DNA from: an uncultured Oscillospiraceae bacterium
Lineage (GTDB): Bacteria; Bacillota; Clostridia; Oscillospirales; Oscillospiraceae
NCBI GenBank assembly: GCA_944385305.1
Contig: CALWWS010000139.1
Span: forward strand, 1 to 12,526
DNA: 12,526 nucleotides
Direction of reading: 5' to 3'
Shown in pieces: positions 6,601 through 12,526 of this stretch (position 1 is its first letter; every line of letters begins with the position of its first letter). Made by a program: the position numbers and the translations under genes. The notes under the pieces are model-generated. The model was not told where the DNA came from. It worked only from the letters and a program-made list of their open reading frames with translations, and did no database searches.

Positions 6601-8847
6601 TCAGTTGGCGTAGAAGTTGATGAGGCAGCCGGCCAGGATGATGGCCCGCTCCTCCGCCGTCATGTTGGGCAGCTTGAGAGTGACCGCCCTCTCCTTCTCA
6701 CCCTGGATGAGGGTGGCGGAAATCTCCTCCGCCCCCGACTCCAGGGCGGCGCGGATGCCGGGCAGGTAGAGCCGGTCGCCGGGCTGCACGCCCCAGTCCC
6801 GCAGGCCCTGGGCCACAAAGGGCAGCATGCCCCAGTTGACCACGTTGGAGCGGTAGCGCTCGGTGGCGTACTCCTCGGCCAGGTTGGCGCAGCCCCCCAG
6901 CACCCGCTGGCAGGAGGCGGCCTGCTCCCGGGCGGAGCCGTCACCCGGCTTGAGGGCCATGACCAGGCTGCCCAGGCCGGTGTCCTTGCCGTCGTGGCCC
7001 AGCAGGGCCTGCTTCACACTCTCGTCCTCGGGATTCTCCCGGCGCAGCCGCTCCAGAGCCAGCACCTGCTTGGCCCGGGGCACATAGTTGGGGTCCTTCC
7101 GGCTCAGAGCGAACTCGGAGAGCTTGATGGGGTTGGAGCGGTAGGAGGAAGTCTCCCCGGAGGGGATGAGCTCGTCGGTGGTGGTCACCGGGTCGTAGAT
7201 GGCGGAGCAAACGGTGAGCAGCAGATTCTCCGGCAGGGACACCTGCTCCGGCCAGTCGGCAATGTTGGGGCCGAAGACCAGCTCCTCCTCCGCCTTGGGC
7301 TTGCCCACCCCGAAGTACACCCGGGATTTATAGGGGGAGTCGTCGTAGTGGAAGGGCTCCACCGCCGGATCCACGGGGGGATGGGGCAGCTCGTCCGCGC
7401 CGGTGAGCACGCCGCCCCGCAGGGCGGTGGCGGCAATGGAGCGGGCGTCCATCAGGGCCACGTAGGACACCTGGCCGTCGCTGGGCTTGCTCCCCTCCCG
7501 GTTGGGGAAGTTGCGGGTGGAGTGACGGATGGAGAAGGCCCCGTTGGCGGGCACATCCCCCGCGCCGAAGCAGGGGCCGCAGAAGCAGGAGCGCACGCTG
7601 GCTCCGGCGGCCATGAGGGCGGCGATGTAGCCACGGCGGGTGAGCTCCAGGTTCACCGGCTGGCTGGTGGGATAGACCGACAGCCAGAAGGCGTCGGAGC
7701 CCGTGCTGGCCCCGCACAGCACCTCGGCAGCCCGCACCAGGTTCTGGTAGGTGCCGCCCGAGCAGCCGGCGATGACTCCCTGATCCACCCGGAACTGGCC
7801 GTTTACAATCTTCTCCCGCAGGCTGGCGGGCTTGCTCTTGAGCTTGAGCTGGCGCATGGTGTCCTCGTCCACCTGGTGGAGGAGATCGTCCATGTTGGCC
7901 TTGAACTCCCGGATGGTGTACACGTTGGAGGGGTGGAAGGGCAGGGCGATCATGGGCTCAATTTTGCCCAGATCCACCTCGATGAGCCCGTCGTAGTATG
8001 CCCCCTCGGCGGGCTGCTGGGGATGGTACTCCCCTACCCGGCCCAGCTCCGCCATGTGATCCCGCAGGGTCTGGTCGGCGCACCACACGGAGGAGAGGCA
8101 GGTAGTCTCGGTGGTCATCACGTCGATGCCGCTGCGGTAGTCCATGGACATGCTGGCCACGCCGGGGCCGAAGAACTCCATCACCGCGTTTTTCACCACG
8201 CCCTCTTTAAAGGTGGCGCCGATGAGGGCCAGGGCTACGTCCTGGGGGCCCACGCCGGGCCGGGGCGCGCCGGTGAGGTAAATCGCGATGACCGGGGGAT
8301 AGGCGATGTTGTAGGTCTTGCTCAGCAGCTGACGGGCCAGCTCCGGGCCGCCCTCGCCGATGGCCATGGTGCCGTAAGCGCCGTAGCGGGTGTGGGAGTC
8401 GGAGCCCAGGATCATCTTCCCGGGGGCGGCGTACCGCTCCCGCATGTAGGAGTGGATCACGCTCTGGTGGGCGGGGACAAACTCGCCGCCGTACTTCTTG
8501 GCCGCCGACAGGCCGAAGACGTGGTCGTCCTCGTTGATGGTACCGCCCACGGCGCACAGGGAGTTGTGGCAGTTGGTGAGCACATAGGGCAGGGGGAAGC
8601 GCTCCATGCCCGAGGCCCGGGCGGTCTGGATGATGCCCACATAGGTGATGTCGTGGGAGGCCATGGCATCAAACTTGATGGCCAGCTGCTCCATATCCCC
8701 CGAGGTGTTGTGGGCCTGGAGAATGGAGTAGGCCATGGTGCCGGTACGGGCCTGAGCCGGGGCGGGCAGGCCGGCGGCCGCCCCCTCCCGCTCCGGCAGA
8801 AAAGCCCCGTTTTTATAGTAGACGCCCTGGCGGGTTATCTTCAGCAT
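6601..8847 (-). CDS. Aconitase-superfamily hydratase, YbhJ-like, substrate unknown
   Basis: 748-residue four-domain hydro-lyase resembling the putative hydratase YbhJ more than aconitase proper. Active-site features are kept: DSHT (150-153); cluster ligands Cys362 (in AGCSGG), Cys423 and Cys426 (CGPC); RNFPNR (445-450); and GDGSAREQ (635-642), keeping the catalytic-type Ser and Arg. The third domain has TTTDELIPSGETSSYRSNP (555-573) where aconitase has its TTDH-type motif. It probably dehydrates/hydrates a hydroxy-acid with a [4Fe-4S] cluster, but the changed residues argue against simple citrate/isocitrate chemistry. ATG at 8847 was chosen because GGAGGT lies 7 bases upstream; a TTG at 8871 precedes that site and is unlikely. 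First gene of a two-gene operon with the DUF1847 protein. The assignment to the superfamily is firm; the exact subfamily is from memory and less certain. Confidence 0.92.
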   Translation of the reverse strand: MLKITRQGVYYKNGAFLPEREGAAAGLPAPAQARTGTMAYSILQAHNTSGDMEQLAIKFDAMASHDITYVGIIQTARASGMERFPLPYVLTNCHNSLCAVGGTINEDDHVFGLSAAKKYGGEFVPAHQSVIHSYMRERYAAPGKMILGSDSHTRYGAYGTMAIGEGGPELARQLLSKTYNIAYPPVIAIYLTGAPRPGVGPQDVALALIGATFKEGVVKNAVMEFFGPGVASMSMDYRSGIDVMTTETTCLSSVWCADQTLRDHMAELGRVGEYHPQQPAEGAYYDGLIEVDLGKIEPMIALPFHPSNVYTIREFKANMDDLLHQVDEDTMRQLKLKSKPASLREKIVNGQFRVDQGVIAGCSGGTYQNLVRAAEVLCGASTGSDAFWLSVYPTSQPVNLELTRRGYIAALMAAGASVRSCFCGPCFGAGDVPANGAFSIRHSTRNFPNREGSKPSDGQVSYVALMDARSIAATALRGGVLTGADELPHPPVDPAVEPFHYDDSPYKSRVYFGVGKPKAEEELVFGPNIADWPEQVSLPENLLLTVCSAIYDPVTTTDELIPSGETSSYRSNPIKLSEFALSRKDPNYVPRAKQVLALERLRRENPEDESVKQALLGHDGKDTGLGSLVMALKPGDGSAREQAASCQRVLGGCANLAEEYATERYRSNVVNWGMLPFVAQGLRDWGVQPGDRLYLPGIRAALESGAEEISATLIQGEKERAVTLKLPNMTAEERAIILAGCLINFYAN

Positions 8848-8886
8848 ATTTGATACCTCCGTCGGTTTCAATTTTCAGGATATTTT

Positions 8887-8915
8887 ATCATACCAAATTT
8901 TTTGTCAGAACGCAA
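8887..8915 (-). promoter_or_regulatory. Promoter of the hydratase-DUF1847 operon
   Basis: Minus-strand TTGCGT (8910-8915), a 17-base spacer and TATGAT (8887-8892) lie 39 bases before the ATG at 8847. The 196-base divergent gap shared with the amidase gene contains this promoter and the amidase promoter, and nothing else I can support. Confidence 0.65.
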
Positions 8916-8976
8916 GGGACGACTGGTGTCTGGCTCCTCTCCCAGAATTTATGTCAACTAAATTTTCCCCCTTCCG

Positions 8977-9005
8977 TTGACGGGCGGTGTCGAATACGGT
9001 AGAAT
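8977..9005 (+). promoter_or_regulatory. Promoter of the amidase gene
   Basis: TTGACG (8977-8982), a 17-base spacer and TAGAAT (9000-9005): one mismatch to consensus in each box. Transcription should start near 9012, leaving a leader of about 30 bases. Confidence 0.8.
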
Positions 9006-9039
9006 AGACGGGAAGTGACTTTTTCGGGGAGGCCCGTCT
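9006..9039 (+). promoter_or_regulatory. Inverted repeat framing the amidase ribosome-binding site
   Basis: Perfect 7-bp arms AGACGGG (9006-9012) and CCCGTCT (9033-9039) enclose 20 bases that end with the ribosome-binding site GGGGAGG (9026-9032). The spacing from that site to ATG is 11 bases, longer than usual. The dyad could be an RNA hairpin presenting the site in its loop or, since the left arm lies at the predicted transcription start, an operator. Confidence 0.45.
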
Positions 9040-9043
9040 GAAT

Positions 9044-10714
9044 ATGAAAAGACCCTTGAGCCTATTTCTGCTGTGTGCCGTTCTGCTCTCCCTCCTGCTG
9101 CCCGCCCAGGCGGCGGGGCCGGCAGGGGGCGTTTCGGTGTACTTTTTCCAGGAGAGCACCGGGCTGTACGGCAGCCTGACAGATACCGACCGGGTAAACC
9201 TCACCCTGAATGGCCAGGCCTTAGAGGCCCAGGACGCCCCCGCCCTGGTGCAGTATCTGCCGGGGGAGAGCAGCGGGCGCACTCTGGTGCCCGTGCGCCT
9301 GGTGTCCGAGGCTCTGGGGGCCGACGTGGTGTGGGTGCCCGACACCCGGCAGGTGCTGCTGCTGCGGGAGGGGAGCACCATTGTGCTCACCCTGGGCTCA
9401 GCCACTGCGGTGGTGGACGGACAGAGCGTGCAGCTGCCCGACGGGGTGCCCGCCGGGGTGGTGAAGTATGAGGGCAGGGAGAGCACCATGGTGCCCCTGC
9501 GCTTTGTCTCCGAGCAGCTGGGGGCCCAGGTGAGCTGGGACAACGACACCTTTACCGCCGCCATCACCGCCCCCGACCTGACTGAGCCCGAGCCCTCACC
9601 CAGCCCGGAGCCCTCGCCGGAGCCCTCCCCTTCTCCCGACCCCAGTCCTTCTCCCGACCCCTCGCCGGAGCCCTCCGATCCCACGGCGGAGGACCGGGGC
9701 TTCCTCACCGGCATCCAGGTGGACGCCGCCAACTATGTGATCACCCTGAACACCGACCACGTGCCCGAGTACCGGGTGCTGGATCTGGGGGACAGGGTTG
9801 TGGTGGATGTGCTGGGGGCGGTGTTCTCCGACCCGCCGGAGGGGATGGTCACCATCCCGGTCAACGGCGAGCTGCTCACCAGCGTGCGCTACGACCAGCA
9901 TGAGGACGACCTGGGCTACGGCTACCCCCACTCGGTGCGGGTTGTGCTGGATCTCCCCTCGGGGGTGAGCTACTCCAAAAACGTCACCGTGGAGGCGGGA
10001 AACCGCCAGGTGCGCATTACCATCACCCCGTCGGAGGACACCACCCCCATCCCCCCGGTGGAGATTGACCCGGACAAGTACACCATTGTGGTGGACCCGG
10101 GCCACGACGGCACCACCCTGGGTGCGGTCTACCCCGACGCCAACGGGGTGGACATCTACGAAAAGGATCTCACCCTGTCCATCTCCAACAAGCTGGCCGC
10201 GGTGCTCACCCAGGCGGGGTACAACGTGGTGCTCACCCGCACCGGAGAGACGGCGGGGGATCTGTACGAGCGCTCCGAGCTGGCTAATTCCCTGGACGCC
10301 GACCTGTTTGTGAGCATCCACTGCAACGCCGCCCCCACAGTGCCCACCTTCCAGGGGCTGTACACCTACCACTACCCCTCCAGCACCCGGGGGGAGGCTT
10401 TTGCCCAGTGCGTACAGGACGCGGCCATTGCCGCCACCGGGGCCATCGACCGGGGGATCTCCTCGGCCAACTTTGTGGTGCTGCGGGAGACCTACATGCC
10501 CGCCGTGCTGGTGGAGTGCGGCTTTATGACCAACGTGGACGAGCTGACCCTGCTGTGCGATGAGAGCTACCAGCAGAAGCTGGCTGACGGCATCGCCCAG
10601 GGTGTGACCGACTACCTCACCTCCCTGGAGGCCGCCCAGGCCCAGGCCGCCCTCCAGGAGTCCGCCGCACCTGCCGAAACGGATACCCCGGCAGAGAGCG
10701 CCGCGCTCCAGTAA
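9044..10714 (+). CDS. Secreted N-acetylmuramoyl-L-alanine amidase with stalk and AMIN domains
   Basis: Cell-wall hydrolase cleaving the amide bond between N-acetylmuramic acid and L-alanine, 556 residues. A signal peptide (about 1-24, MKRPL then a Leu-rich core ending AQAAG) is followed by a copper-amine-oxidase N-terminal-like stalk domain with two repeats of the type LVPVRLVSEALGADVVW (about 81-97 and 149-165). A Pro/Ser/Glu/Asp linker (181-213), an AMIN domain (about 220-328) and an Amidase_3 catalytic domain (about 347-527) follow. Zinc ligands His354 (DPGHDG), His426 (SIHCNA) and the Glu residues 373 and 491 (VECGF) are present, so it should be active. The C-terminus ends in a low-complexity Ala/Glu/Pro tail. 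It lies alone, with its own promoter and a terminator shared with the convergent transporter. It could serve in cell separation, spore cortex or general wall turnover. Confidence 0.95.
   Translation: MKRPLSLFLLCAVLLSLLLPAQAAGPAGGVSVYFFQESTGLYGSLTDTDRVNLTLNGQALEAQDAPALVQYLPGESSGRTLVPVRLVSEALGADVVWVPDTRQVLLLREGSTIVLTLGSATAVVDGQSVQLPDGVPAGVVKYEGRESTMVPLRFVSEQLGAQVSWDNDTFTAAITAPDLTEPEPSPSPEPSPEPSPSPDPSPSPDPSPEPSDPTAEDRGFLTGIQVDAANYVITLNTDHVPEYRVLDLGDRVVVDVLGAVFSDPPEGMVTIPVNGELLTSVRYDQHEDDLGYGYPHSVRVVLDLPSGVSYSKNVTVEAGNRQVRITITPSEDTTPIPPVEIDPDKYTIVVDPGHDGTTLGAVYPDANGVDIYEKDLTLSISNKLAAVLTQAGYNVVLTRTGETAGDLYERSELANSLDADLFVSIHCNAAPTVPTFQGLYTYHYPSSTRGEAFAQCVQDAAIAATGAIDRGISSANFVVLRETYMPAVLVECGFMTNVDELTLLCDESYQQKLADGIAQGVTDYLTSLEAAQAQAALQESAAPAETDTPAESAALQ
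9584..9681 (+). repeat. Imperfect tandem repeat encoding the amidase Pro-rich linker
   Basis: Short degenerate units encode (E/S/D)-P-(S/E)-P over residues 181-213. Units include repeats of GAGCCCTC and two nearly identical copies of CCTTCTCCCGACCCC (from about 9629 and 9647). It is a flexible, likely extracellular spacer between stalk and AMIN domains, and slippage could vary its length between strains. Confidence 0.8.
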
Positions 10715-10728
10715 TTTCCCCATAAGAA

Positions 10729-10775
10729 AACCCCGCCGCCCGGCCCCCAAAGGCCGGACGGCGGGTTATTTTTAT
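10729..10775. terminator. Bidirectional terminator between amidase and AGCS symporter
   Basis: Stem CCCGCCG-C-CCGGCC (10732-10745) pairs with GGCCGG-A-CGGCGGG (10752-10765) with a single mismatch and a 6-base loop. T runs follow on the plus strand (TTATTTTTATG) and, in reverse, on the minus strand (TTTTCTTA). It fills the 57-base gap between two convergent genes and can end both transcripts. Confidence 0.9.
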
Positions 10776-12151
10776 GTCTTTTTCTTTAACCACTGCTCCA
10801 GCAGGGCGAAGGCCTGGGGGGAGAGGAGCAGCAGGGCGGCCAGGTTGGGCAGGGCCATCAGGCCGTTGAGAATATCCGCCATGCACCACACGGCGGACAC
10901 ATCCCCCATCCCCCCCGCCGCCACCGCCAGCAGATAGACCGCCCGGTAGGGCCCCCGCCAGCGGGAGGTGCCTGTGAGGTGCTCCAGCCCCCGCTCCCCG
11001 TAGTAGCTCCACCCCAGCAGGGAGGTGAAGGCAAAGAGCAGCAGGCACACCGCCACCAGCCCTCGCCCCACCGGCCCCAGCACAACGGCGAAGGCGGCGG
11101 CGGACAGGGGCGCGCCCACCATGTCGGAGGTCACCTCCCCCGCCCCGATGGCGGCCAGGGCGGTCTGCGGATCGTACACTCCGGTGGTGAGGATCACCAG
11201 GGCGGTCACGGAGCACACCACCAGGGTGGCCAGGAACACCTCGAAGATCCCCCACATCCCCTGCCGGGCGGGGTGATCCACCCGGGCGGCGGCGTGGGCC
11301 ATGGCGGAGGAGCCCATCCCCGCCTCGTTGGTGAACACTCCCCGGGCCACTCCGTAGCGCATGGCGGCGGCCATACTGTAGCCCGCCCCGCCCCCCAGGG
11401 CCGCCCGGGGGGCGAAGGCCCCCTCCACAATGGCCTCCAGCGCGCCGGGGATGGCCTGGGCCCGGCAGCACAGCACCGCGCCGCCCCCCGCCAGAAAGAG
11501 CAGGGCCATGGCGGGCACCAGCTTCTCGCTCACCCTCCCGATGCGCCCGATGCCCCCCAGAATCACCACCCCGGTGATCAGGGCGGTGCCGATGGCCACC
11601 GCCCCCCGGCTCCAGCCCAGGGTGCTCTCCAGGGCGGCGGCGATGGAGTTGGCCTGCACCGCGCTGCCGCCCCCCAGGGAGGCGGCCACGCAGCACGCCG
11701 AAAACCACCCCGCCAGAAACCGGCTGCCCAGCCCCTCCTCCATGTAGCACATGGGCCCCCCCTGCCAGCCCCCGTCCGGGGCCCGCCGGTGGTAGCGCAC
11801 CGCCAGGATCTTCTCCACGCAGCCGGTCATCATCCCCACAAAGGCGGACACCCACATCCAGAACACCGCCCCCGGCCCGCCAAAAAAGATGGCGGTGGCC
11901 ACCCCGGCGATGGAGCCGGTGCCGATGGTGGAGGCCAGGGCGGTGGACAGGGCCTGAAACTGGGTCAGCCCCCTCCCCTTCTCCCCCCGCCGGGGGCGCA
12001 GCAGCCCGCCCAGGGTCTCCCTCAGCCAGCGCCCGCACCCGAAGATCTGGAAAAAGCCGCTGCGGATGGTAAAATAGGCCCCCGCCAGCAAAAAAAGGCC
12101 CAGCAGCCAGGGGTTCCAGAGAAAACTCCCCATCCGCTCCAAAAACGCCAT
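10772..12151 (-). CDS. AGCS-family sodium:alanine/glycine symporter
   Basis: Sodium-coupled amino-acid importer in the inner membrane, 459 residues, with about ten to eleven hydrophobic segments. Family signatures are clear: ALASTIGTGSIAGVATAI then GGPGAVFWMW (71-100), WQGGPMCYMEEGLG (129-142) and NEAGMGSSAMAHAAA (275-289). The common GTGN is GTGS here (positions 77-80), a change at a conserved spot in the family that might affect substrate choice. Start ATG at 12151 gives the normal N-terminus, about 15 residues before the first membrane helix, with GGAGG 11 bases upstream. The frame stays open to a GTG at 12259, but that would add 36 Gly/Pro-rich residues unlike the family. Monocistronic; convergent with the amidase and divergent from the SPFH gene. 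Confidence 0.93.
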   Translation of the reverse strand: MAFLERMGSFLWNPWLLGLFLLAGAYFTIRSGFFQIFGCGRWLRETLGGLLRPRRGEKGRGLTQFQALSTALASTIGTGSIAGVATAIFFGGPGAVFWMWVSAFVGMMTGCVEKILAVRYHRRAPDGGWQGGPMCYMEEGLGSRFLAGWFSACCVAASLGGGSAVQANSIAAALESTLGWSRGAVAIGTALITGVVILGGIGRIGRVSEKLVPAMALLFLAGGGAVLCCRAQAIPGALEAIVEGAFAPRAALGGGAGYSMAAAMRYGVARGVFTNEAGMGSSAMAHAAARVDHPARQGMWGIFEVFLATLVVCSVTALVILTTGVYDPQTALAAIGAGEVTSDMVGAPLSAAAFAVVLGPVGRGLVAVCLLLFAFTSLLGWSYYGERGLEHLTGTSRWRGPYRAVYLLAVAAGGMGDVSAVWCMADILNGLMALPNLAALLLLSPQAFALLEQWLKKKT

Positions 12152-12197
12152 GCCGCCACCGCCCTCCCAAACCATGCTCACTAACAGGTATGCCGGA

Positions 12198-12250
12198 GAG
12201 GGGTGGAACATGCCTTGCCCCACCGCCGGAAAATTTTCCTCCCGCCCCTC
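12198..12250 (-). promoter_or_regulatory. Structured leader/dyads upstream of the symporter
   Basis: On the minus strand, AGAGGGG (12250-12244) can pair with CCCCTCT (12204-12198). The interval holds the perfect 12-bp palindrome GGAAAATTTTCC (12228-12239). Either an RNA structure in the roughly 100-base leader or a protein site is possible. No known riboswitch is recognised. Confidence 0.35.
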
Positions 12251-12279
12251 TTGACACACGAATATCTAAGTGATATGAT
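12251..12279 (+). promoter_or_regulatory. Near-consensus promoter of the SPFH gene
   Basis: TTGACA (12251-12256), exactly 17 bases, TATGAT (12274-12279). It lies 26 bases before ATG at 12306, the best promoter in the window. Confidence 0.9.
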
Positions 12280-12290
12280 TTTGATATCAA
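12261..12290 (-). promoter_or_regulatory. Weak candidate promoter for the symporter, overlapping the SPFH promoter
   Basis: Minus-strand TTGATA (12285-12290), an 18-base spacer and GATATT (12261-12266) is the only plausible promoter I see for the symporter. The -10 box is poor. If real, the two divergent promoters overlap almost completely and would compete for polymerase. Confidence 0.3.
12262..12290. promoter_or_regulatory. Candidate operator: TGATAT repeats and palindromes at the SPFH -10 box
   Basis: TGATAT occurs at 12271 and 12282, 11 bases (one helical turn) apart. The second lies inside the palindrome TTGATATCAA (12281-12290), and the first forms an inverted repeat ATATC-TAAGT-GATAT (12262-12276). 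The elements straddle the -10 box, a position suited to repression. The binding protein is unknown. Confidence 0.4.
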
Positions 12291-12305
12291 AAAGGAGGGG
12301 TTCTT

Positions 12306-12526
12306 ATGAAGGAACTTGTCATCGGCCGGAAGAAAAACGGCATGGCCGTGCTGCTTGCCCTGATTGTGCTGTATGCGGTGGCGGTGATCGGTGTGATTGC
12401 GCTGCCCGGCTGGTTCTCCGGCCCCCGGTCGGCTGTGGGTCTGGCTCTCTACCTTCTGTGCTGGGTGTGGATCTGCCTGGGCTGGATTCTCTTTTGCGGG
12501 CTGAAGGTGCTCAACCCCCAGGAGGC
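12306..12526 (+). CDS. SPFH/band-7 membrane protein (N-terminal part, cut by right edge)
   Basis: 73 complete codons are present. ATG at 12306 is preceded by AGGAGG at 7 bases' spacing and by a near-perfect promoter. The protein begins with a short basic segment (KELVIGRKKNG), then two hydrophobic helices (about 13-35 and 43-65). It reaches GLKVLNPQE at the right edge, the phrase with which clostridial SPFH/stomatin-like proteins enter the band-7 domain. The band-7 domain proper is not in the window, so the call rests on the N-terminal layout and that short motif. Such proteins form membrane-bound oligomers thought to organise membrane microdomains. A different two-helix membrane protein cannot be excluded. 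Confidence 0.7.
   Translation, partial: MKELVIGRKKNGMAVLLALIVLYAVAVIGVIALPGWFSGPRSAVGLALYLLCWVWICLGWILFCGLKVLNPQE

Noticed and set aside
6994-8853. Long plus-strand open frame antisense to the hydratase gene
   Set aside because: Gly/His/Val-rich translation with no domain, a product of GC-biased third positions of the real gene; no ribosome-binding site or promoter.
9584-9681. CRISPR-like or mobile repeat
   Set aside because: The repeat is in frame, degenerate and encodes a Pro/Ser/Glu linker; there are no regular spacers.
8905-9732. Minus-strand open frame with Gly-Ser-Glu repeats
   Set aside because: Its repeats are the reverse reading of the amidase Pro-rich linker, and it crosses the divergent promoter region.
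12152-12260. Glycine riboswitch before the AGCS symporter
   Set aside because: Considered because some AGCS genes have one, but the conserved aptamer elements are not present in order on the minus strand.
10617-12290. Minus-strand open frame overlapping the symporter in another frame
   Set aside because: The AGCS signatures and membrane helices are in the other frame; this one is Gly/Arg/Pro-rich noise.

Overview
The window is a GC-rich bacterial chromosome segment with strong G/C preference at third codon positions. Gene content points to an anaerobic Firmicute of the Clostridia, most likely an Oscillospiraceae-type gut bacterium. The supporting content is a HydB-type NuoE/NuoF pair, an AGCS amino-acid symporter, a copper-amine-oxidase-stalk plus AMIN amidase, a DUF1847 protein and a YbhJ-like aconitase paralogue. 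The taxonomic placement is inference. I see no mobile element, CRISPR array, tRNA or rRNA, and no gene-free stretch longer than about 200 bases.

Layout, left to right. (1) 1-2070, minus strand: nuoE followed by nuoF, overlapping by 4 bases. They encode the NADH-oxidising diaphorase module of a soluble, probably hydrogenase- or formate-dehydrogenase-linked complex. nuoF runs off the left edge. (2) 2249-3175, minus: a LysR-type regulator with its own promoter and terminator, just upstream of nuoE and in the same direction. (3) 3326-5831, minus: a three-gene zinc/manganese ABC importer (binding lipoprotein, ATPase, permease) with ATGA overlaps at both junctions, one strong promoter and one terminator. 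(4) 5942-8847, minus: an aconitase-superfamily hydratase of unknown substrate followed by a Cys-rich DUF1847 protein, again with a clear promoter and terminator. (5) 9044-10714, plus: a secreted N-acetylmuramoyl-L-alanine amidase, divergent from the hydratase. (6) 10772-12151, minus: an AGCS sodium:alanine/glycine symporter, convergent with the amidase and sharing a bidirectional terminator with it. (7) 12306 to the right edge, plus: the start of a membrane-anchored SPFH/band-7 protein, divergent from the symporter and carrying a near-consensus promoter.

Most of this is ordinary housekeeping and transport. The parts worth a second look are the hydratase/DUF1847 pair, which has no assigned reaction; a Cys-to-Gly change in the [4Fe-4S] motif of NuoF; a Cys cluster at the NuoE N-terminus; and dyads or repeats overlapping the nuoE, amidase and SPFH promoters. 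I did not find a convincing novel multi-gene system. The hydratase/DUF1847 operon is the best candidate for undescribed biochemistry.
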